A DNA stretch of 11,610 nt from NCBI GenBank assembly GCA_937858165.1, contig CALLZA010000638.1:1-11610 (forward strand), written 5' to 3'. Shown here piece after piece: positions 5,916-11,610 of the stretch (position 1 is its first letter; every line of letters begins with the position of its first letter). Made by a program: the position numbers and the translations under genes. A model generated the notes under the pieces. The model was not told the DNA's origin, ran no database searches, and was given only the letters and a program-made list of their open reading frames with translations. This DNA is from an uncultured Ardenticatenia bacterium. Lineage in GTDB: Bacteria > Chloroflexota > Anaerolineae > Promineifilales > Promineifilaceae.

Positions 5916-6398
5916 ATGACTCGATCCACTGAGCGGCCCCACGCCACGATGGCCGCCCGCAAGCGCATTGCCCTGGTTGCCCATGATAATAAGAAGGATG
6001 ACCTGCTCGAATGGGTGAGCTTCAACCTGGCGAAGCTGGCGGAGCACGACTTCTACGCCACCGGCACGACCGGCGCACTGCTGGCCGACAAGCTGGGCCT
6101 GAGCGTCCAGCAGATGCAGAGCGGCCCGTTGGGCGGCGACCAGCAACTCGGTGCGCGTATTGTTGACGGTCACATCGACATGCTGGTCTTCTTCTGGGAC
6201 CCGCTCCAGGCCCAACCCCATGACCCGGACATTCGCGCCCTGTTGCGCATCGCCGCCGTGTGGAACATCCCCGTAGCCACCAACCGGGCCACGGCCGACT
6301 TTCTCATCTCTTCGCCCTTCATGTCCACGACCTACGAGCGGCTATTGACGGATTACTACAACTATCAGCACCGTATGGACAAGCGCCAGGACGAATAA
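5916..6398 (+). CDS. Methylglyoxal synthase
   Basis: MgsA converts dihydroxyacetone phosphate to methylglyoxal and phosphate, a bypass of lower glycolysis used when phosphate is short or sugar phosphates pile up; it acts in the cytoplasm. The 160 residues compare with 152 in E. coli and are colinear with it, offset by about 4. His23 lies in ALVAHDNKK (19-27). ATGTTG (48-53) and SGPLGGDQQ (69-77) hold the phosphate and the catalytic Asp75 (E. coli Asp71). FFWDPL (92-97), PHDPD (101-105) with His102 and Asp105, and WNIPVATN (116-123) complete the site. All key residues are present. The start follows a good GGAG and a plausible promoter. It probably shares a transcript with ilvE. No glyoxalase gene is in view. 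Confidence 0.97.
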   Translation: MTRSTERPHATMAARKRIALVAHDNKKDDLLEWVSFNLAKLAEHDFYATGTTGALLADKLGLSVQQMQSGPLGGDQQLGARIVDGHIDMLVFFWDPLQAQPHDPDIRALLRIAAVWNIPVATNRATADFLISSPFMSTTYERLLTDYYNYQHRMDKRQDE

Positions 6399-6445
6399 TC
6401 GATCTTGCCGACCGACCACTTTCCACTCCTATAGAGGATTAGACC

Positions 6446-7531
6446 ATGGACATTCAGCTCATTCCCCTTGAATCCAACCAAATGCGCCAACCACCGGCGG
6501 CCGACCTCGGCTTCTGCCTCCACTTCGCCAACCGCATGTTTACCCAGCGCTACAGCAAGGGGCGCGGCTGGCACAATGCGCGCATTGAACCCTACGGGCC
6601 GTTCCATCTCCCGCCGTCGACGGCGACATTCCACTACGCCCAGGTCATCTTCGAAGGGCTGAAGGCCTATCGTCGTCCAGACGGCCACATCAACCTCTTT
6701 CGCCCGATGGAAAACATGCGCCGCTTCAACAACTCTGCCCGGCGCATGGCGATGGCCACGGTCGATGAAGAAGAGCACCTGGAGGCCATCTGCCGGCTGA
6801 TCGAGTTGGAGCATGAGTGGGTTCCCACCCTGCCCGATGCGACGCTTTACATAAGACCGGCCATGATCGCCCTGGATGACGCCCTTGGCGTGCATGCCAG
6901 CGCCACCTACCTGCACTTCGTCATCGTCAGCCCTGTCGGTCCCTACTTCAAGGAAGGGTTCAACCCGGTGCCGGTCTACATCACTGACCAGTACGTGCGC
7001 GCCGTGCGCGGTGGCGTGGGGGAGGCCAAGACGGGCGGCAACTACGCTGCCAGCCTCTACGCCGGTGAGGACGCACGTCAGCGCGGCTACTCCCAGGTGC
7101 TGTGGCTCGACGCCCTGGAACGCCGTTGGGTCGAAGAGGTTGGGGCGATGAACATCTGCTTTGTCTATGACAACCACCGCATCGTCACCCCGCCCCTGGA
7201 CGGCAGCATCTTGCCCGGCGTCACGCGCAAGTCGGTCATCGAACTCGGCCGCCACCTGGGGTACCAAGTCGCCGAGGAGAAGGTGGATGTAAACCAGATG
7301 TTGGCCGACGTGAAGAGCGGCCACATCAGCGAGGTCTTCGGCTGCGGCACGGCGGCGGTCATCGCCCCGGTCGGCAAACTCGGCTTCCACGACGAGGCGA
7401 TCATCATCAACGACAATCAGCCTGGCCCTGTCGCCCGCCACCTCTATGAGCAACTGACGGCCATCCAGTTCGGCCGCGCGCCCGATCCGTTCGGCTGGAC
7501 GCATACGATTCGGGTTAACGGCCGTCAGTAA
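6446..7531 (+). CDS. Branched-chain amino acid aminotransferase
   Basis: IlvE is the PLP enzyme making the last step of Leu, Ile and Val synthesis (2-oxo acid plus glutamate) or the first of their breakdown. The 361-residue length fits the longer subgroup of fold-type IV BCATs found in eukaryotes and many bacteria, rather than the roughly 310-residue E. coli form. Seen are FHYAQVIFEGLKAYR (62-76), LFRPMENMRRFNNSARRM (84-101), YIRPAM (135-140), the PLP lysine Lys195 in EAKTGGNYAAS (193-203), EEVGAMN (230-236), and GTAAVIAP (301-308), which binds the cofactor phosphate. GAGG lies 8 bases before the ATG. The last codon and stop (CAG TAA) belong to a heptamer repeat, CAGTAAG. It follows mgsA by 47 bases, so co-transcription is likely. 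That spacer holds only a faint heptamer-like stretch. Confidence 0.95.
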   Translation: MDIQLIPLESNQMRQPPAADLGFCLHFANRMFTQRYSKGRGWHNARIEPYGPFHLPPSTATFHYAQVIFEGLKAYRRPDGHINLFRPMENMRRFNNSARRMAMATVDEEEHLEAICRLIELEHEWVPTLPDATLYIRPAMIALDDALGVHASATYLHFVIVSPVGPYFKEGFNPVPVYITDQYVRAVRGGVGEAKTGGNYAASLYAGEDARQRGYSQVLWLDALERRWVEEVGAMNICFVYDNHRIVTPPLDGSILPGVTRKSVIELGRHLGYQVAEEKVDVNQMLADVKSGHISEVFGCGTAAVIAPVGKLGFHDEAIIINDNQPGPVARHLYEQLTAIQFGRAPDPFGWTHTIRVNGRQ

Positions 7532-7591
7532 GGAGTATTCAGTGCTCGGTCGGTAGATAGAAGCTGACCACTGCCAACTGCTACCCTGATA
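7526..7591. repeat. Degenerate heptamer tracts at the end of ilvE
   Basis: Units CAGTAAG, GAGTATT, CAGTGCT, CGGTCGG and TAGATAG run without gaps from 7526 to 7560. The facing arm CTGACCA, CTGCCAA, CTGCTAC, CCTGATA runs from 7564 to 7591. The arms are inverted in the same CAGT-then-CTG order as at 2915-3011. The ilvE stop TAA (7529-7531) lies inside the first unit. Confidence 0.8.
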
Positions 7592-7657
7592 GTTTCTGGT
7601 AGTTTGCGCGGATAAACTTGTTCCTGTGGTCATGCATCACCTCAGTGGCCTCTGATA

Positions 7658-7692
7658 CTGAACACTGCATTCTGAACACCGCTTACTGTCCC
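7658..7692. repeat. Heptamer tract just before the thiolase ribosome-binding site
   Basis: Five phased units, CTGAACA, CTGCATT, CTGAACA, CCGCTTA and CTGTCCC, end two bases before the GGAG (7694-7697) of the thiolase gene. The 11-base stretch ACCGCTTACTG is shared exactly with the tract at 2983-2993, showing common origin. The rest of this spacer (7592-7657) holds no recognisable feature. Confidence 0.8.
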
Positions 7693-7702
7693 TGGAGACC
7701 CC

Positions 7703-8854
7703 ATGCGAGAAGTATCCATTCTTGGTGTCGGACAAACGCCGGTGCGTGAGCACTGGGACCTGTCGTTGCGCCAACTGGCCGTGGAAGCCGGGCGCGCGGC
7801 AATGGCCGACGCCGGCGTCGATCACCTCGACGCCATCTACGTCAGCAACATGAATAGCGACCGCCTCGGCGGCCAGCGCCATCTGGGCGCGCTCGTGGCC
7901 GATTATCTCGGCCAGCGGGGCGTGGAGGCGGTCAAGCTGGAAGCGGCCTGCGGCTCGGCCGGCTCGGCCATGCGTCAGGGGCTGCTGGCCGTCGCCAGCG
8001 GCCAGATCGACGCCGCTCTGGTCATCGGCGTCGAGAAGCTGACCGAATCGCTCGGCCGCGAGACGACGGCCGCCCTGGCCACGGCCGCCGACGCCGACTT
8101 CGAAGTCGAGCACGGCATCACCTTTGTCGGTCTCAACGCGCTCATCATGCGCCGCTACATGCACGAATTCGGCTACAGCCATCGCGACTTCGCCCCGTTC
8201 GCGCTGACGGCCCACGCCAACGCCGCCGGTAACCCCAACGCGCTCTACCGCTACGCCATCAGCGAACGCGACTACGAGCGAGGGCGCGAAGTGGCCGACC
8301 CCATCCGCCTCTATGACGCCTCGCCCATCGGCGACGGCGCGGCGGCGTTGCTGCTCGTTCCGGCCGAGCGCGCGCCGGGGTCGGTGCGCGTCGTCGGCTC
8401 GGCCTCGGCCACCGACACGCTGGCCGTCCACGACCGCGAGGATCTGTTGCGGTTGAAGGCGGGCGAGCTGTCGGCCGGGCGCGCCTATCGCCAGGCGGGC
8501 GTCGGGCCGGAGGATATCGACCTGTTCGAGTTGCACGACGCCTTCAGCATCATGGCCGCGCTGTCGTTGGAGGCGTGTGGCTTTGCGCCGCGCGGCCAGG
8601 GGGTGCGCCTGGGTCTGGACGGCGACATCTTGCGCGGCGGCCGCATCCCCATCTCGACGATGGGCGGCCTGAAGGCCCGCGGCCACCCCGTCGGCGCGAC
8701 CGGGTTGTACCAACTGGTGGAAGCCACGCTGCAACTGCGCGGCCAGGCCGGCGCGCTCCAGATCGACGGCGCGCGCACGGCCATGACGCAGAACATCGGC
8801 GGCAGCGGCGCGACCATCGTCACCCATATCCTGCAAACGCCCAGCGGTTCGTAG
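7703..8854 (+). CDS. Thiolase-family protein of the SCP2 / acetyl-CoA acetyltransferase-like branch
   Basis: Thiolases form or cleave beta-ketoacyl-CoA through an active-site cysteine. The 383 residues show the nucleophile Cys83 in LEAACGSAGSAM (79-90), GDGAAALLL (210-218), His278 in ELHDAFS (276-282) and the catalytic His328 in GGLKARGHPVGATG (321-334). The usual C-terminal Cys-x-Gly is replaced by QNIGGSGAT (363-371). That is normal for the SCP2-type thiolases common in archaea, Actinobacteria and Chloroflexota, where the partner base may come from elsewhere. Archaeal relatives work with a DUF35 protein and HMG-CoA synthase; neither is in this window, so the substrate is unassigned. GGAG five bases before the ATG at 7703 fixes the start. 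The gene follows ilvE by 171 bp of repeats and probably has its own transcription control. The stop lies within an inverted repeat. Confidence 0.88.
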   Translation: MREVSILGVGQTPVREHWDLSLRQLAVEAGRAAMADAGVDHLDAIYVSNMNSDRLGGQRHLGALVADYLGQRGVEAVKLEAACGSAGSAMRQGLLAVASGQIDAALVIGVEKLTESLGRETTAALATAADADFEVEHGITFVGLNALIMRRYMHEFGYSHRDFAPFALTAHANAAGNPNALYRYAISERDYERGREVADPIRLYDASPIGDGAAALLLVPAERAPGSVRVVGSASATDTLAVHDREDLLRLKAGELSAGRAYRQAGVGPEDIDLFELHDAFSIMAALSLEACGFAPRGQGVRLGLDGDILRGGRIPISTMGGLKARGHPVGATGLYQLVEATLQLRGQAGALQIDGARTAMTQNIGGSGATIVTHILQTPSGS

Positions 8855-8911
8855 TCCAGCGCTTCAGCGCGCTCTTGGCTGCGGGACACCGCGCTCAAGC
8901 GCTCCACTACG
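8850..8911. repeat. Imperfect inverted repeat over the thiolase stop codon
   Basis: The arms 8850-8871 (CGTAGTCCAGCGCTTCAGCG, then CG) and 8890-8911 pair at 19 of 22 positions around an 18-base loop. The stop TAG (8852-8854) is inside the left arm. It fills most of the 76-bp gap before the DUF2332 gene. It may be a terminator stem or a degenerate palindromic element; there is no T-run. Confidence 0.7.
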
Positions 8912-8930
8912 AGCGAGCTATTGTTATTGC

Positions 8931-10091
8931 ATGCTCATTGATGATCTCGCCGGCGCTTTTGATCGGCAGCAGCGCTTCGCCGCAGGCTACTCGCCGCTCT
9001 ACGCCCATCTCTTCGCCATCGTCAGCGATTGGCTGGCGGCTGGCGAGCCGGTGGAGATTGTCAACTGGCTGGTCGATCTGGCTGCCGTGCGACGTCCGTT
9101 CGACCTGACGCTGCTGCTGCCCGCAGCGCTCCATCGCGAGGTGTTGGCCGGCGCGCCCGAGGCCGTGCCGCTGGCTGCGTTCTACCCTACCGCCGGCGGC
9201 CGTGTCCCCGACGCCTCCGCGCCGCTGGCCGAGGCGCTACACCACGTCATTCTCGCCCGCCGCCAACCGCTCGAAGCGTTCATCCGCCGCGCCAACGTTC
9301 AGACCAACGAGACAGGGCGCGGCCTCGCCTGGCTACTGCCGGCGGCGGCGCTCGGCTGGCCCGTCGTTCATCTGGTAGAGCTAGGGGCCAGCGCCGGGCT
9401 GAACCTGGTTGCCGAGCGGCGCATCTACCGGCTGACAAGGGGCGACGCCGCCGCACCCGCCCTCCTGACGCTGGGTGCAGCCGGCCGTTCTCAGTTCAAT
9501 GTAAAGCTTCTGGATGACCCAGACCTGTCAGGTCTCCGAGACCTGACAGGTCTTAAACTACCTACCATCCTCTCCCGTACCGGCGGCGATATCCACCCGT
9601 TCCATCTGCGGACGGTAGAGGACGAGTTGACCCTGGCCGCCTTCGTCTGGGCCGACCAGCCGGCGCGCCTCGACCGGCTGCGCGAGGGGATCGCCGCCCT
9701 GCGCGCCATTGATGACACAGCCGCGCCCGTGCGTTTGCGTCCGCTCCATCTGCCGGACGAGCTACCGCGCTTCCTGGACGAAGCCTTGCCGCGGCCGCCG
9801 GCCGGGCCAATCGTCCTCTACAACACCATTGTCACCATGTACCTGCCCGAGGGTGGAACCGGCCTGCGCCGCCACGTCGAAGCGTGGGCGCGCCGGCAAC
9901 CTGTGCCCGTCCTCTGGCTGCAATGGGAGCCACCGGACGCGGCCGACCTCAAGCCCCCCCAGCCGGACTGGTCAGCCTGGTCGGCTGACCTATGGCAGGC
10001 CGGTGAGCACCGGCGGCTGCACCTCGGGTGGGTTCACCCCCACGGCGCATCCATCCGCCAGCTTGACCTAAGCGGTCTGCTTGCCTCTTAG
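8931..10091 (+). CDS. DUF2332-family protein, methyltransferase-like
   Basis: The 386 residues match the DUF2332 family pattern: an N-terminal helical part (1-120), then VQTNETGR (123-130), and the glycine-rich LVELGASAGLNL (148-159), which resembles the SAM-binding loop of Rossmann methyltransferases. GGDIHPF (218-224), FVWADQPARLDRL (238-250), VLYNTIVTMYLP (295-306) and VLWLQWEP (327-334) follow. No substrate is known for the family; the SAM-dependent role is inference. Residues 198-208 (DLSGLRDLTGL) are encoded by a 33-bp palindromic element that keeps the frame, apparently an added loop. No Shine-Dalgarno is seen before the ATG. TATTGT ends 6 bases upstream, similar to the leaderless arrangement of other genes here. 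It follows the thiolase by 76 bp and precedes the MFS gene by 88 bp. Confidence 0.8.
   Translation: MLIDDLAGAFDRQQRFAAGYSPLYAHLFAIVSDWLAAGEPVEIVNWLVDLAAVRRPFDLTLLLPAALHREVLAGAPEAVPLAAFYPTAGGRVPDASAPLAEALHHVILARRQPLEAFIRRANVQTNETGRGLAWLLPAAALGWPVVHLVELGASAGLNLVAERRIYRLTRGDAAAPALLTLGAAGRSQFNVKLLDDPDLSGLRDLTGLKLPTILSRTGGDIHPFHLRTVEDELTLAAFVWADQPARLDRLREGIAALRAIDDTAAPVRLRPLHLPDELPRFLDEALPRPPAGPIVLYNTIVTMYLPEGGTGLRRHVEAWARRQPVPVLWLQWEPPDAADLKPPQPDWSAWSADLWQAGEHRRLHLGWVHPHGASIRQLDLSGLLAS
9521..9553. repeat. 33-bp nested palindrome inside the DUF2332 gene
   Basis: AGACCTGTCAGGTCTC (9521-9536), one centre base C, and GAGACCTGACAGGTCT (9538-9553) are exact reverse complements. Each arm is also an AGACCTG-n-CAGGTCT dyad, so the element is two 15-bp dyads joined by CCG. 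Its length is exactly 11 codons and it leaves the reading frame intact. The flanking A/T-richer bases (GTAAAGCTT; TTAAACTACC) differ from the surrounding GC-rich coding sequence and may belong to a larger insertion. Confidence 0.9.
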
Positions 10092-10164
10092 CGTGGCGAT
10101 CCTGCCTTTTTCTGCCCATTTCTATGCACAACTATGCACTTGTGCGTTTCTTCGCCATATTGCG

Positions 10165-10170
10165 TACAAT
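10165..10170 (+). promoter_or_regulatory. Putative -10 box of the MFS carrier gene
   Basis: TACAAT ends 9 bases before the ATG at 10180. No Shine-Dalgarno is present and the -35 region is weak (TTGTGC at 10140-10145, 19 bases upstream). The close spacing again suggests a leaderless or near-leaderless transcript and supports 10180 over the TTG at 10081. Confidence 0.4.
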
Positions 10171-10179
10171 TCTGCCGCT

Positions 10180-11465
10180 ATGGACGAACAACAACGACCC
10201 TTCACCCTCTGGCACGGCTTGCGGCTCAGCAGCTTCCAAATCGGCTCGGCGATGGGCGACATCCTCATCACCAGCATCTGGAACCGCATCCTCATCGTTA
10301 ACTTTGGCATCCCGGCGACACCGGTCGGCTTGCTCATCGCCCTGCGCTATTTGCTGTCGCCGCTTAGCTTGTGGGCGGGCAACCTGACCGACAATCGATC
10401 GTTCTTTGGCCTGCGCCGGACGCCGATGATCTGGCTGGGCCGGGTGTTGATGGTGGCGTCGTTGCCGTTCCTGGGGTTGAGCGTCGTTCGGTTGGAAGGT
10501 TCGACCAGTGACACGTGGGGCTGGCTGTTCGCCCTCGTCTCCTCGCTGGCCTATGGCGTCGGCACGCTCATCTCCGGTGGCCCGTTTCTGGCACTGGTGC
10601 GCGAATCCGCGCCGGAGCGGCTGCAAGGCGTGGCCATCAGTATGGCCCAGACGGTGCTCATCATCTTCTTTGCGTTTGTCGGCATCGGCTTTAGCCTTTG
10701 GATGCCAACCTATAGCTCACAGGTGTTTTGGCAGATGATCCTGGCGACCATGATCGTCGGCGGGTTCTTCTGGTTCTTCGCCATTGCCGGCCTCGAGCGG
10801 CGCGATGCTATGCCGCCGCCCGATGCCCAGGGGCCCACAACCGCCACGCGCCTGGGTGACGTGTTGCGCACCATCTGGAGCGACCGTCGCACGCGGCTGT
10901 TCTTTCTCTTCCTCTCGCTGGGCACGCTGGCCTCGTGGAGCCATGAGGCCATCCTGGAGCCGTTTGGGGCCGACGTATTCGACCTGAGCATGGGCACGAC
11001 CACACGCTTCAATAGCTACTGGCAGACGGCGACAGTCATCACTCTGATCATCGGCGGCATCCTTTGGCGCAAGCGGCCGCCCGAGGCGCAACAACGGGTC
11101 GCCTCGTTCGGCCTGTTGGTGATGGCGCTTGGTCTGGTTGTCCTGGTTATGGCCGCCGTGGCTGGGCAGCGTCATCTGCTGGAGGTTGGCCTGCTGGTCT
11201 TCGGCGGGGGATTTGGCGTCTACACCTACGGCGGTGTTGCCCTCATGGCCGTGATTTCGCCCGACCGCCACGCCGGGGCCTATTTGGGCCTGTGGACGAT
11301 CTCCACGCTGCTTTTCAAGGGGCTGGGGACGTTCCTCGGTGGGGCCACCCGCGACCTGTTGCTATTGCAGATGGCGCTGCCGCCCGGCCTGAGCTATGGC
11401 GTTGTCTTTCTGCTCCAGGCGTTGGGGCTGGCCACGGCCGCCCTGCTGCTGACGCGCATTGACAT
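10180..11465 (+). CDS. PucC/BCD-like major facilitator carrier, 3' end cut by adapter
   Basis: This membrane carrier has about 12 hydrophobic segments across 428 visible residues, ending at TRID where the insert meets the adapter; probably only a short C-terminal tail is lost. It resembles the PucC / LhaA / Bch2 (BCD) branch of the MFS, known in phototrophs for assembling light-harvesting complexes or delivering (bacterio)chlorophyll. Marks are NRILIVNFGIPAT (35-47), LLSPLSLWAGNLTDN (58-72), FGLRRTPMIWLG (76-87), YGVGTLISGG (125-134), and EPFGADVFDLSMGTTTRFN (260-278). The last matches the PucC block before the seventh to eighth helix. No photosynthesis gene lies nearby, and relatives in non-phototrophs may carry something else. 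The Met at 10180 is preferred to a TTG at 10081, which would overlap the DUF2332 gene. Residues after 428 (CLLYTSPSPRD...) are adapter. Confidence 0.85.
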
Positions 11466-11531
11466 CTGTCTCTTATACACATCTCCGAGCCCACGAGACC
11501 GTACTAGATATCGTATGCCGTCTTCTGCTTG
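11466..11531 (+). other. Nextera i7 / Illumina P7 adapter with Tn5 mosaic end
   Basis: CTGTCTCTTATACACATCT (11466-11484) is the mosaic end. It is followed by the Read 2 transposase tail (11485-11499), an 8-base index CGTACTAG (11500-11507) that matches Nextera 702, and the P7 complement (11508-11531), with one mismatch at 11510 (A for C). The genomic insert ends at 11465. In frame with the MFS gene it gives the contaminant peptide CLLYTSPSPRD. Confidence 0.98.
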
Positions 11532-11610
11532 AATAAAAAAACAAACTATACACAAGCAAAACAACGAGCTAACACACTACACAACAACACAGGTCAATAG
11601 ATCAAACTGA
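11532..11610. other. Non-genomic A-run and read-through noise
   Basis: Directly after the P7 end come an A-run and A/C-rich low-information sequence, the mirror image of the T/G-rich left tail. This is basecalling past the end of a short library molecule, not DNA of the organism. Confidence 0.93.

Noticed and set aside
5675..6025. Upstream extension of the Lgt-like frame
   Set aside because: The added residues are basic, non-hydrophobic and antisense to mgsA; Met at 5674 begins the membrane protein.
6365..7633. 422-codon minus-strand open frame opposite ilvE
   Set aside because: The plus strand holds an unmistakable aminotransferase; the antisense product is Arg/Asp/Val-rich with no recognisable domain.
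7637..8836. 399-codon minus-strand open frame opposite the thiolase
   Set aside because: It mirrors the thiolase codons, has no motif, and starts within the thiolase gene.
10081..10179. TTG start of the MFS gene overlapping DUF2332
   Set aside because: The 33 extra residues are not like a carrier N-terminus and the TACAAT box favours 10180.
266..11465. A novel multi-gene defence, secretion or biosynthetic system
   Set aside because: The genes are mainly housekeeping or scattered single functions, on two strands, with no shared theme; the novelty lies in the repeats, not in a gene cluster.

Overview
The window is an approximately 11.2 kb piece of a high-GC bacterial chromosome (mid-60s % GC by eye), with sequencing-library sequence at both ends. 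Bases 1-265 and 11466-11610 are not genomic. The left side is a noise tail, a T-run, then the Illumina P5 / Nextera i5 adapter ending in the Tn5 mosaic end. The right side is the matching Nextera i7 / P7 adapter, an A-run and noise. Only 266-11465 should be interpreted biologically. The two outermost open frames (ATP-grasp at the left, MFS at the right) read into adapter and must be trimmed.

The gene content looks like a Chloroflexota (Anaerolineae-type) chromosome or metagenome-assembled genome. This is an inference from the mix of proteins (DUF2332, Lgt-like, SCP2-type thiolase, PucC-like carrier, Tat-signal coiled-coil protein) and from the many small palindromic and heptameric repeats between and inside genes. 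It is not proven by any marker here.

Layout: an ATP-grasp ligase on + (347-1543) converges on a minus-strand run of four genes. Read in their own direction these are an Lgt-like membrane protein (5674-4892), a stand-alone nitrilase / NadE-glutaminase-like amidase (4814-3960), the GTPase Era (3954-2995) and a Tat-exported coiled-coil protein (2779-1685). A perfect 52-bp palindrome separates the convergent ends. From a divergent intergenic region at 5675-5915 a plus-strand run begins: methylglyoxal synthase mgsA (5916-6398), branched-chain aminotransferase ilvE (6446-7531), an SCP2-type thiolase (7703-8854), a DUF2332 protein (8931-10091) and a PucC/BCD-family MFS carrier (10180 to the insert end).

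The genes are mostly housekeeping or core metabolism, and I see no defence island, secretion system, CRISPR array, phage or biosynthetic cluster. The unusual layer is the repeats. Degenerate period-7 tracts occupy most spacers and supply the stop codons of era and ilvE and the start region of era. Two different palindromic elements sit in frame inside coding sequences (Lgt-like and DUF2332). Several genes have a TAnnnT -10-like box only 6-9 nt from the ATG and no Shine-Dalgarno, as expected for leaderless transcripts.
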